5,723 bases of DNA, taken from contig PWOK01000266.1 of the NCBI GenBank assembly GCA_003557445.1, positions 1 to 5,723 of the forward strand. Direction: 5' to 3'. Numbering within the stretch: position 1 is the first letter of the stretch; the number at the start of each line of letters is the position of its first letter. Positions 1 through 5,399 of this stretch are shown here, in pieces. The position numbers were made by a program, and so were the translations under genes. Source of the DNA: Halanaerobiaceae bacterium. Lineage in GTDB: Bacteria; Bacillota_F; Halanaerobiia; Halanaerobiales; CSSED10-376. The notes beneath the pieces were generated by a model, which was not told the origin of the DNA, ran no database searches, and saw nothing but the letters and a program-made list of their open reading frames with translations.

Positions 1-1
1 A

Positions 2-823
2 AAAAGAAATATACCTGTTGTTTTTTATTCTCCGCCAGCAGCCTGGTTATGGGGAGAATGGAGAGCTAAATGGATTGCAAAAACAGGAGCAATTATAGCA
101 GCATCTTTTCCTATGGAAAGAGAAATATATAATCAGGCTGGAGCAGAAGTGAAATTTGTTGGGCACCCTTTACTGGATAAAGTTAATATAAAGGAAAATG
201 GTAAAAAAATTGGTGATAGATTAGAAATTAAAGGCGAAAATCCTGTAATTTCTCTGATTCCCGGAAATAGTTCAGATGAAATAAAAAGATATCTGTCTCC
301 CATGTTAAAAGCAGCAGCTATATTACAAAAAGAAAGGCCTGAATTACAATTTGTTATATTCATAAATGATTCTTTAAATAAAGAAGAAATTATATCTCAA
401 ATTACTAAATATGAACTTATAATAAAAGTTGTTAGTGAAGCAACCTTTGAAGTTATTAAAATAAGTGATTTAGCAATTGTATGTTCTGATAAAAAAGCAC
501 TGGAAGCAGCAATCTTAAACACTCCAATGGTAATAACTTATAAAAACAGTAGTTTAAAATATAAATTAAAAAGTTACTTCCTGAAAAGTAATTTTACAGG
601 AATCCCTAATATTATTGCCGGTAAGGAGATAGTTCCGGAATTAATACAGGATGAGGTAACAGGTGAAAGAATATATCAGGAAGTAAATGGTTTTTTGAAT
701 AAACCATATCTTAATAAAAGGATTAAAGATAAACTTGCTGAAGTGGCTGAAGAATTAGGAGAATCCGGGGCCATTGAAAATATTGCTAAATTAATACTGT
801 CAAAAGCTAAAAACAAAGAATAA
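2..823 (+). CDS. lpxB: Lipid-A-disaccharide synthase LpxB, 5' end outside the window, with altered signature motifs
   Basis: LpxB is the peripheral inner-membrane GT-B glycosyltransferase that joins UDP-2,3-diacylglucosamine and lipid X to form the lipid A disaccharide. The open frame runs from base 2 with no start, giving 273 visible residues; the family is about 380 long, so roughly 110 N-terminal residues are missing. Family marks: SPPAAWLWGEWRAKWIA (visible residues 10-26), equivalent to the usual SPQVWAW region; FVGHPLLD (52-59), almost diagnostic; and PNIIAGKEIVPELIQ (202-216) near the C-terminus. Two normally invariant sites differ: the PGSRxxE loop reads PGNSSDE (87-93) and the SGTAxLE loop reads CSDKKALE (161-168). 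It could therefore be a diverged paralogue with another acceptor, or a weak enzyme. Only 30 bases separate it from lptB, which suggests one transcript. I am confident of the family, less so of the exact reaction. Confidence 0.88.
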   Translation, partial: KRNIPVVFYSPPAAWLWGEWRAKWIAKTGAIIAASFPMEREIYNQAGAEVKFVGHPLLDKVNIKENGKKIGDRLEIKGENPVISLIPGNSSDEIKRYLSPMLKAAAILQKERPELQFVIFINDSLNKEEIISQITKYELIIKVVSEATFEVIKISDLAIVCSDKKALEAAILNTPMVITYKNSSLKYKLKSYFLKSNFTGIPNIIAGKEIVPELIQDEVTGERIYQEVNGFLNKPYLNKRIKDKLAEVAEELGESGAIENIAKLILSKAKNKE

Positions 824-840
824 TCAGGAAAGCAATACAA

Positions 841-846
841 AAGGAG
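841..846 (+). promoter_or_regulatory. Ribosome binding site of lptB
   Basis: AAGGAG lies seven bases before the ATG at 854, an ideal Gram-positive-style spacing. The 30-base gap after lpxB shows no promoter or terminator, so this site supports translation from a shared lpxB-lptB mRNA. Confidence 0.8.
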
Positions 847-853
847 ACAAATA

Positions 854-1573
854 ATGACTATAGAATGTAAAGGACTTGTTAAATCATATAACAATCAGAG
901 AGTTGTTGATGAAGTGGATTTAACAGTTGAAAGAGGAAATATAGTGGGCCTGCTTGGACCTAATGGTGCTGGCAAAACAACCACTTTTTATATGGTTGTT
1001 GGCCTAATAAAACCTGAACAGGGTGTAATATATCTGGATGGGAAAGATATTACTTCTTTACCTATGTATAAAAGAGCCAGAAGGGGAATTGGTTATTTAT
1101 CACAGGAAGCCTCTATATTCAGGAAATTGACTGTAAAAGAAAATATCCTGGCCATACTTCAGGCTCAAAAGATACCTTTAGAAGAAGCAGAAAAAAAATT
1201 ACAGGAGTTAATAAAAGAATTTCATCTTGAAAGTCTTGAAGATAGACTTGCTTATAAATTATCAGGTGGAGAGAGAAGAAGGGTAGAAATAGCCCGTTCT
1301 CTGACCACTGATCCTTCATTTATTTTACTGGATGAACCATTTACAGGAGTTGATCCCATTGCTATTAGTGATATTCAGGAAATTATTAAATATTTAAAAG
1401 ATAAAGGTTTGGGAGTTCTTATAACAGACCATAGTGTTCGCGAGACACTTTCAATTACTGATAAGGCTTATATTATGCATAAGGGTAAAATTCTTTTATC
1501 GGGAAGCTCAGAGGAAATATCTGATAGTAAAATTGCCCGTAAATTTTATCTGGGTGAAAAATTTAAAATTTAA
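854..1573 (+). CDS. lptB: LPS export ABC transporter ATP-binding protein LptB
   Basis: LptB is the cytoplasmic ATPase that, as a dimer under LptF/LptG, extracts LPS from the inner membrane and pushes it along the Lpt bridge to the outer membrane. The 239 residues match the family length (E. coli about 241) and all ABC motifs are intact: Walker A GPNGAGKTT (35-43), Q-loop in GYLSQEASIFRKL (Q84), signature LSGGERRR (136-143), Walker B FILLDEP (156-162) with catalytic E161, D-loop GVDP (165-168) and switch histidine in ITDHSVRET (H193). The segment QEASIFR (84-90), where LptB contacts the LptF/LptG coupling helices, and the FYLGEKFKI-type tail are LptB-specific and separate it from LivF/LivG-like ATPases. 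The start is fixed by the Shine-Dalgarno at 841. It sits directly behind lpxB, not behind lptA/lptC as is common in Proteobacteria; those genes are not in the window. Confidence 0.96.
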   Translation: MTIECKGLVKSYNNQRVVDEVDLTVERGNIVGLLGPNGAGKTTTFYMVVGLIKPEQGVIYLDGKDITSLPMYKRARRGIGYLSQEASIFRKLTVKENILAILQAQKIPLEEAEKKLQELIKEFHLESLEDRLAYKLSGGERRRVEIARSLTTDPSFILLDEPFTGVDPIAISDIQEIIKYLKDKGLGVLITDHSVRETLSITDKAYIMHKGKILLSGSSEEISDSKIARKFYLGEKFKI

Positions 1574-1651
1574 TTAAAAACATATATTAGAAATTTAAAC
1601 ATATTATTATAATGAAAACTATTAAACAACAAGAGCAAAAAACTGGAAAAA

Positions 1652-1680
1652 ATTAATTCTAAGATATTGCAGGAATTAAT
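1652..1680 (+). other. Weak AT-rich hairpin, possible 3' end of the lpxB-lptB transcript
   Basis: ATTAATTC (1652-1659) and GAATTAAT (1673-1680) form a perfect 8-bp stem with a 13-base loop, followed by a pyrimidine-rich CTTCTTT. The stem has one G-C pair and no clean T tract, so it would be a poor intrinsic terminator and may be chance in such AT-rich DNA. Confidence 0.2.
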
Positions 1681-1805
1681 CTTCTTTAGTTGAATATAAT
1701 AACTAGCATTAAATTAATCATATATAATCAAAATCAACAATTATGCAGGAAAATAATAAAATATGTAGAATATAAATATTTACAAGGTAGAATTTTAAAG
1801 GGAAC

Positions 1806-1834
1806 TTGATATATTCTTTTAAAAGTCTTATTAT
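1806..1834 (+). promoter_or_regulatory. Candidate sigma-A promoter of the SLH barrel gene
   Basis: TTGATA (1806-1811) and TATTAT (1829-1834) each match the housekeeping -35 and -10 consensus at five of six positions, with the optimal 17-base spacer. Transcription would begin near 1839-1842, giving a leader of about 170 bases that starts with the GGTAA arm of the orphan Shine-Dalgarno hairpin. The -10 box lies inside the left arm of the inverted repeat at 1826-1895. Confidence 0.6.
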
Positions 1835-1895
1835 CACCGGTAAAAAAGTGGGGAAAGGAGGTGCCCCTTACCACTGCACTCAGGTGATAATGAGA
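1826..1895. repeat. 13-bp inverted repeat flanking the transcription start
   Basis: The arm at 1826-1838 (core TTATCACC) and the arm at 1883-1895 (core GGTGATAA) are complementary over 13 bp with one G-T wobble, enclosing 44 bases. The left arm covers the -10 box and the right arm lies about 45 bases into the transcript. It could be a pair of operator half-sites for a repressor, or a long RNA stem if the RNA starts upstream. Which applies depends on the true start of transcription. Confidence 0.6.
1839..1872 (+). promoter_or_regulatory. 5' leader hairpin presenting an orphan Shine-Dalgarno sequence
   Basis: GGTAA (1839-1843) pairs with TTACC (1868-1872) and GGGG (1850-1853) with CCCC (1864-1867); the two stems are contiguous on the 3' side and separated by a six-base bulge AAAAGT on the 5' side. 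The ten-base loop AAAGGAGGTG (1854-1863), with G1853, makes an 11-base match to the usual anti-Shine-Dalgarno end of Firmicutes 16S rRNA. No ATG, GTG or TTG lies at a usable distance behind it. The coding start is about 150 bases downstream and has its own ribosome binding site. The core GAAAGGAGG is, from memory, the same as the STAB-SD element of the cry3A leader of B. thuringiensis, which binds 30S subunits and blocks 5' decay. An alternative pairing AGTGG (1847-1851)/CCACT (1871-1875) is possible. A regulatory role is inference. Confidence 0.5.
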
Positions 1896-1923
1896 AGTAT
1901 ATATATTAATATTTAAAATTAAA

Positions 1924-1977
1924 CTGAGTAATTAATTAACAATTGTAGATTTAAAAAACTGCAAATTAATTACTTAG
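1924..1977 (+). promoter_or_regulatory. Second leader hairpin just upstream of the ribosome binding site
   Basis: CTGAGTAATTAATT (1924-1937) pairs with AATTAATTACTTAG (1964-1977) over 14 bp with a single G-T wobble, closing a 26-base AT-rich loop. It ends about 20 bases before the Shine-Dalgarno at 1998 and is not followed by a T tract, so it is not a terminator. A stabilising or translation-modulating leader element is likely, as often seen in very abundant envelope mRNAs. Confidence 0.5.
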
Positions 1978-1997
1978 AACAAAAGTATTATCAAATC

Positions 1998-2005
1998 AAG
2001 GGGGA
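1998..2005 (+). promoter_or_regulatory. Ribosome binding site of the SLH barrel gene
   Basis: AAGGGGGA lies seven bases before the ATG at 2013. It is a less perfect Shine-Dalgarno than the orphan one at 1853-1863, which makes the presence of the latter more notable. It fixes the start that gives a normal signal peptide. Confidence 0.7.
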
Positions 2006-2012
2006 AATAAAA

Positions 2013-4157
2013 ATGAAGAAGTTAAGTCTATTAGTTGCAATAGCTCTAATATTTGCTATATCTCTAAGCACATTTGCCGGCACATTTCCTGATTTAGATC
2101 CAGATCACTGGGCTTATGAACATATACAGAAATTGGCTGTTTCAGGTGTTTTAGAGGGATATCCTGATGGGTTTTTTAAGGGAGATAGAGATCTTACACG
2201 CTATGAATTTGCAGCAGCACTAAGAAGAGCGCTTGATAACATTGATAAAGAAAGACAATTCATGTATAAAGAAATTGATACTCTTGCAGACGATGTAAAC
2301 AGATTGAAAAGAGGTTTAACTATTGATCAGGTAGAGCAAATTGAAGAGGTTATCAAAGTTATGCTGCAAAGAGAAGAACCAGGTCTTTCTGAGGAAGAAT
2401 TGGACAAAAAGGCAGAGGAAATTACTAAGAAAATTAATGAACTCAGTAGTTACTTTGAAGAAGAACTTGTGAGTATACAGGAGCAAATAGATGAAATAAA
2501 TAATAAATATGAGGACATAACAAGCAAACTGGAAGAATTAAAAGAAAAAGATGTGGAAGAAATTGAAGAACTGGAAGCAGAAATTAAAAAACTTTCACAA
2601 TTACTGGAAGCACAAACCCAATTAGGAAATACAAGATATCGTATTATTACTGAAGAAATTGAAGAATTGGAAAGTGAATTAAATGCAAAACTGGAGGAAC
2701 ATGAAGAAAGAATAATAGCTCTGGAAATGGTAAGATTTGACAAACCAACATATGATGCAGATTATATGATCTTTACTTTAGATGGAGATCCAGATGATGT
2801 TTATGAAAATCCCTTTTATGCTGATGGTGATATTGAATTAGATACTATATTTGAACATAGACTGGGTATGGGCCTGATAGTTGAAAATGAAGTTTTCCGG
2901 GCAGATCTTGACTTAGGTATTGACCTTGATAATCGATTTACCCGTGATGATTTCACAGAAGATGATCCTGATGATGGTTTTGGACCTTTAAATCATCTGG
3001 ACATAGAGGCAAATATTGAAGCCAATAGTTTTAATGCTCAACTAAAAAGAGGATTAGAACCATTAATTAAGCCTTATCTTTTTGATGGAGAGACTGCTAT
3101 TAATGGTATAGAGGCTAATTTTGGCAATAACAAAATGATACTTTCCAGTGACATTCTGGCCACTCAACTTGGTCTGCAGGAAGTACTGGGTATAGATGTT
3201 ATGGAAAACGATATTAACTTCCTGTTTGCAAAAAACCTATATCAAGCGGATACTCTATTGATGGGTGTCAATACAGAATTTGATATAACTGACTTCACTG
3301 TTAAACCTGAATTCGCTTTTAATAATGCCTTTGAAAATCCATTTTTCAAAGTCGAAGTGGAAAGAGAAGAATTGGCTTTATTTAAAGACATGTATTTTGA
3401 ATTTGTAAATGATCAGGGTATTGTCGCTATTGAAGGTACAGATGGATTTGATAGTGGTTACCTGTTTAGTACTGAGATTGATGTCCTGGACAGATTGTTT
3501 GTTCAATTTGAAGATAAAGCTGATACAGTCTTTAATTTAGAAGCTGAACAGGAATTTGCTGGTTTTGAAAATGAACTTGATTTTGAAGCAAGAATTGATG
3601 ATGGAGAACAGGAACTTGACTATAGAGTATCCAGGGATTTAATTACAGATATTCTCAATGCTTCAGCTGAAATTAAATTTGAAACCAATGAAGATTTAAA
3701 ACAGAAATATCAGGTAAATTACACACCTGGTTTAGTAGGAGCTTCTGTAACTCAGTATATTAATGATCATGGTAATGCTACAGTCTTTGAAACAGATTTC
3801 AATAAAGATGAAGACTTTACATTATCACCAATGGCCAATCTTGTGATAACACCAGGAGCCAGCCTTTTATACACTCTTGATGGTGATATGAATTATGAAA
3901 TCAAAGTAGATGCAGAAAAACAATATACCGATACAGTACTATTTACAGGATATGGTCTTCTTGCTGAAAAGGAATTCAGTGTAGAAGATGGATTTGTACC
4001 GGGTAATTTCAGAAAATATGGTTTTGGAATCGATTATGATGTATCAGAATTAATTGATGCCAGAGTAAATTATGATCACTTAATCTTTGATGATGCAGCT
4101 GACAATGATGACTTTGATCTGAAAAAAATCATAGGTGTAATTGGAGTTACCTTTTAA
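2013..4157 (+). CDS. SLH domain / coiled coil / beta-barrel outer-membrane protein, OmpM-like
   Basis: An exported 714-residue protein. Residues 1-22 are a signal peptide (MKKLSLLV..., hydrophobic core, cleavage likely after STFA). One SLH domain follows at about 25-74, with FPDL, HWAYEHIQKLAVSGVLEGY and the LTRYEFAAAL end; SLH domains bind secondary polymers or modified peptidoglycan. Residues about 76-240 are a Glu/Lys/Leu-rich coiled coil with a likely kink at P123-G124. From about 245 to the end, alternating hydrophobic/polar strands and a C-terminal Phe (IIGVIGVTF) indicate a beta-barrel inserted by BamA. This is the OmpM layout of Negativicutes, where the barrel sits in the outer membrane and the SLH domain grips the wall; a single SLH copy, not three, argues against an S-layer protein. 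It is longer than OmpM proteins I know of. It is markedly acidic: 29 of residues 240-339 are Asp/Glu against six Lys/Arg, with an Asp-rich loop at about 310-322. It is transcribed alone, between its own promoter and a strong terminator. Pore function is inferred. Confidence 0.85.
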   Translation: MKKLSLLVAIALIFAISLSTFAGTFPDLDPDHWAYEHIQKLAVSGVLEGYPDGFFKGDRDLTRYEFAAALRRALDNIDKERQFMYKEIDTLADDVNRLKRGLTIDQVEQIEEVIKVMLQREEPGLSEEELDKKAEEITKKINELSSYFEEELVSIQEQIDEINNKYEDITSKLEELKEKDVEEIEELEAEIKKLSQLLEAQTQLGNTRYRIITEEIEELESELNAKLEEHEERIIALEMVRFDKPTYDADYMIFTLDGDPDDVYENPFYADGDIELDTIFEHRLGMGLIVENEVFRADLDLGIDLDNRFTRDDFTEDDPDDGFGPLNHLDIEANIEANSFNAQLKRGLEPLIKPYLFDGETAINGIEANFGNNKMILSSDILATQLGLQEVLGIDVMENDINFLFAKNLYQADTLLMGVNTEFDITDFTVKPEFAFNNAFENPFFKVEVEREELALFKDMYFEFVNDQGIVAIEGTDGFDSGYLFSTEIDVLDRLFVQFEDKADTVFNLEAEQEFAGFENELDFEARIDDGEQELDYRVSRDLITDILNASAEIKFETNEDLKQKYQVNYTPGLVGASVTQYINDHGNATVFETDFNKDEDFTLSPMANLVITPGASLLYTLDGDMNYEIKVDAEKQYTDTVLFTGYGLLAEKEFSVEDGFVPGNFRKYGFGIDYDVSELIDARVNYDHLIFDDAADNDDFDLKKIIGVIGVTF

Positions 4158-4193
4158 GAAATAAAAAACAGGAAACATTAAAACAAATATAAT

Positions 4194-4225
4194 AAGAGCT
4201 CCGGGGTTTCCCGGGGCTCTTTTAT
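4194..4225 (+). terminator. Intrinsic terminator of the SLH barrel gene
   Basis: AAGAGCTCCGGG (4194-4205) pairs with CCCGGGGCTCTT (4210-4221) over 12 bp with one G-T wobble around a GTTT tetraloop, followed by TTTT and AT. The GC-rich stem is exceptional in this AT-rich window and should end the barrel mRNA efficiently, so the next gene needs its own promoter. Confidence 0.92.
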
Positions 4226-4311
4226 GCAGAAAACAGTTATCATATATTTCTAAAAGGATTTTTCTTATTAATGTCGAATATATAAAATAGTATATAAATT
4301 GTTTCTGGAAT

Positions 4312-4316
4312 GGAGG
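4312..4316 (+). promoter_or_regulatory. Ribosome binding site that selects the ATG at 4323
   Basis: GGAGG lies six bases before ATG 4323 (MIKKRNNK...), which begins a textbook signal peptide. The same frame can be extended to a TTG at 4299, but that codon has no Shine-Dalgarno and would place Glu, Trp and Arg ahead of the signal peptide, so 4323 is preferred. Confidence 0.8.
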
Positions 4317-4322
4317 ATATTT

Positions 4323-5255
4323 ATGATAAAAAAAAGAAATAATAAATTTATAATAATTATAATGTTTTTATTAATTAATATTTTCCCATTAAAGACAACT
4401 GAAGCTGGAATTTTACCGGTTAATCAAATAAATGAAGTGGAAAAACAATTATATGGTGAAGTTCAAAACCAGGATATTATTACAAGGATTGAAGCTTTAG
4501 AAGAAATTCTTTTTGGTCAGAAAACAACCGGGAGGACTTTAATACAGAGATCAAACAAAATTATTGAATATGTATTATCACCTGAAGAGAATAAATCACT
4601 TTTATTGATTGTTAATACTATGGAGTGGTTATTATCCAATAATATTCAGAGGGATCCTCTGGTTGAAAGGACAATTAAAATAAAAGAAACTATGAATATA
4701 GACATTGATATTAGGGAAGAAGGAATAAAAAAAGCAATTGATAAATTATCGGTTAATTTTTTTGAGGATTATGAGATAACTGTTGGAAAAGGTAAAATAC
4801 CTGAAGGAACAGAGGTGTTTATAGAGATTAAAGAAGCAATTTCGTCTGCAGAAGTTGAAAAAGGACAAAATATTAAATTTATTGTGGTTGAAGATATAAT
4901 AATTAATAATATGCTGGCAATTCCTTCGGGAATGACAGGTGAAATTAATATTGCTGAGTATTCTAAAGCAGGTTTTTTTGGAAGAGATGGTTCTTTAACA
5001 TTAGAAGTAGAAAATATTGAGACAATAGATGGTAATAAAATTCCTTTAGTGTTTACAGAACAACAAAAACCGGGTACTTTTTCTCAGGAAATAGCAGTAG
5101 GAGCAAGTATATTGGGAACTATAGTTTTGAATCATCCTGTAGGTTTGCTGGTTGGTTTTTTTGTAAGGGGACAGGATATGAGTATTGAGAAAGGTAAGTT
5201 TATGACTCTTGAGATAGCTGAAGATAAAGAATTTTATAGTTTTCAAATAAACTAA
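4323..5255 (+). CDS. Exported protein of unknown function with tandem N-terminal repeats and a beta-rich C-terminal domain
   Basis: I do not recognise a named family. The 310 residues start with a signal peptide: basic MIKKRNNK, then a run of Ile/Phe/Leu, with cleavage likely after TEA (26-28). Two tandem copies follow, INEVEKQLYG... (36-55) and IEALEEILFG... (56-76), sharing I-x-x-[VL]-E-x-x-L-[YF]-G and ending in I-x-x-R or I-x-R. Residues about 80-150 look helical. Residues about 152-245 look like a beta-sandwich, with KIPEGTEVFIEI, VEKGQNIKFIVVEDIII, IPSGMTGEI, AGFFGRDGSLTLEV and DGNKIPLV. A Gly-rich hydrophobic stretch at about 258-282 (VGASILGTIVLNHPVGLLVG) could insert into a membrane as a hairpin. 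There is no lipobox and no SLH domain. It lies between two terminators, so it is probably a single-gene unit; TATAAA-like boxes at 4281-4286 and 4293-4298 are possible -10 elements but lack a good -35. An envelope role is inferred from the signal peptide and neighbours only. Confidence 0.8.
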   Translation: MIKKRNNKFIIIIMFLLINIFPLKTTEAGILPVNQINEVEKQLYGEVQNQDIITRIEALEEILFGQKTTGRTLIQRSNKIIEYVLSPEENKSLLLIVNTMEWLLSNNIQRDPLVERTIKIKETMNIDIDIREEGIKKAIDKLSVNFFEDYEITVGKGKIPEGTEVFIEIKEAISSAEVEKGQNIKFIVVEDIIINNMLAIPSGMTGEINIAEYSKAGFFGRDGSLTLEVENIETIDGNKIPLVFTEQQKPGTFSQEIAVGASILGTIVLNHPVGLLVGFFVRGQDMSIEKGKFMTLEIAEDKEFYSFQIN

Positions 5256-5271
5256 AACAATTTATTTATAT

Positions 5272-5306
5272 AAAAATCTATTCGGTAAATACTGAATAGA
5301 TTTTTT
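5272..5306 (+). terminator. Intrinsic terminator after the unknown exported protein
   Basis: The arm 5272-5286 (core AATCTATTCGGT) pairs with 5291-5305 (core ACTGAATAGATT) over 15 bp with one G-T wobble and an AAAT loop, and runs into six T residues (5301-5306). The A run at 5272-5276 on the left arm means it could also act on transcripts from the other strand, but no opposite gene is seen here. Confidence 0.85.
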
Positions 5307-5321
5307 GAATAATTTAAGGGT

Positions 5322-5349
5322 TTTACTTTTCTTTTATAAATGATATAAT
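5322..5349 (+). promoter_or_regulatory. Extended -10 promoter of the phosphosugar mutase gene
   Basis: TGATATAAT (5341-5349) is a perfect extended -10 (TGn plus TATAAT at 5344-5349). The -35 region is weak; TTTACT (5322-5327) matches four of six with a 16-base spacer, which an extended -10 tolerates. Transcription would start near 5356, leaving a leader of about 45 bases. It lies cleanly between the upstream terminator and the gene. Confidence 0.65.
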
Positions 5350-5383
5350 TAAAAGTACAATTATTTAAAGTGGTTTTTTTGCA

Positions 5384-5390
5384 GAAAGGA
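5384..5390 (+). promoter_or_regulatory. Ribosome binding site that points to a TTG start at 5400
   Basis: GAAAGGA ends directly against the ATG at 5391, leaving no room for a ribosome to use that codon. The in-frame TTG at 5400 is nine bases away and the ATG at 5409 is 18 away, so TTG 5400 has the best spacing. Confidence 0.55.
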
Positions 5391-5399
5391 ATGATTCTT

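Larger units (their letters stand above)
1574..2012. other. 439-base intergenic region between lptB and the SLH barrel gene
   Basis: No credible gene is present. The first half (1574-1805) is extremely AT-rich and holds only a weak 8-bp hairpin and a few chance TATAAT-like strings; no GC-rich terminator follows lptB. The second half (1806-2012) is densely organised: promoter, inverted repeat, orphan Shine-Dalgarno hairpin, second hairpin and the real ribosome binding site, listed separately. The short GC-rich island at about 1848-1887 stands out from its surroundings. Confidence 0.75.

Noticed and set aside
133..363. Minus-strand frames inside lpxB, lptB and the exported protein gene (also 676-894, 1119-1319, 5046-5246)
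   Set aside because: All are antisense to well-supported genes, lack ribosome binding sites and have no recognisable protein features.
1612..1656. Short ATG frame of 14 codons after lptB
   Set aside because: It has no Shine-Dalgarno and consists of Lys, Gln and Asn codons expected by chance in A-rich DNA.
1691..1700. TGAATATAAT as an upstream promoter -10
   Set aside because: TATAAT is perfect, but the TG is one base too far for an extended -10 and no -35 is present at 16-18 bases; TTGCAG at 1667 is 22 bases away. In such AT-rich DNA this is weak, though it would matter if the RNA starts upstream of the inverted repeat.
1861..1887. Eight-codon GTG frame, and a nearby eight-codon ATG frame at 1890, as leader peptides for the orphan Shine-Dalgarno
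   Set aside because: The GTG at 1861 overlaps the Shine-Dalgarno itself and the ATG at 1890 is 28 bases away; neither spacing supports initiation and neither peptide shows an attenuator-like codon run.
1826..1895. Known riboswitch class (SAM-I, THF, c-di-GMP, cobalamin, manganese or fluoride)
   Set aside because: The arm TTATCACC is only loosely similar to SAM-I P1, and the conserved core sequences of these classes are absent from the enclosed bases.
2450..2743. 97-codon Ser-rich frame on the minus strand
   Set aside because: It is the complement of Glu/Leu-rich coiled-coil codons, has no ribosome binding site and lies fully within the SLH barrel gene.
4299..4322. N-terminal extension of the unknown exported protein to TTG 4299
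   Set aside because: There is no ribosome binding site for it and it would spoil a good signal peptide; ATG 4323 has GGAGG at six bases.
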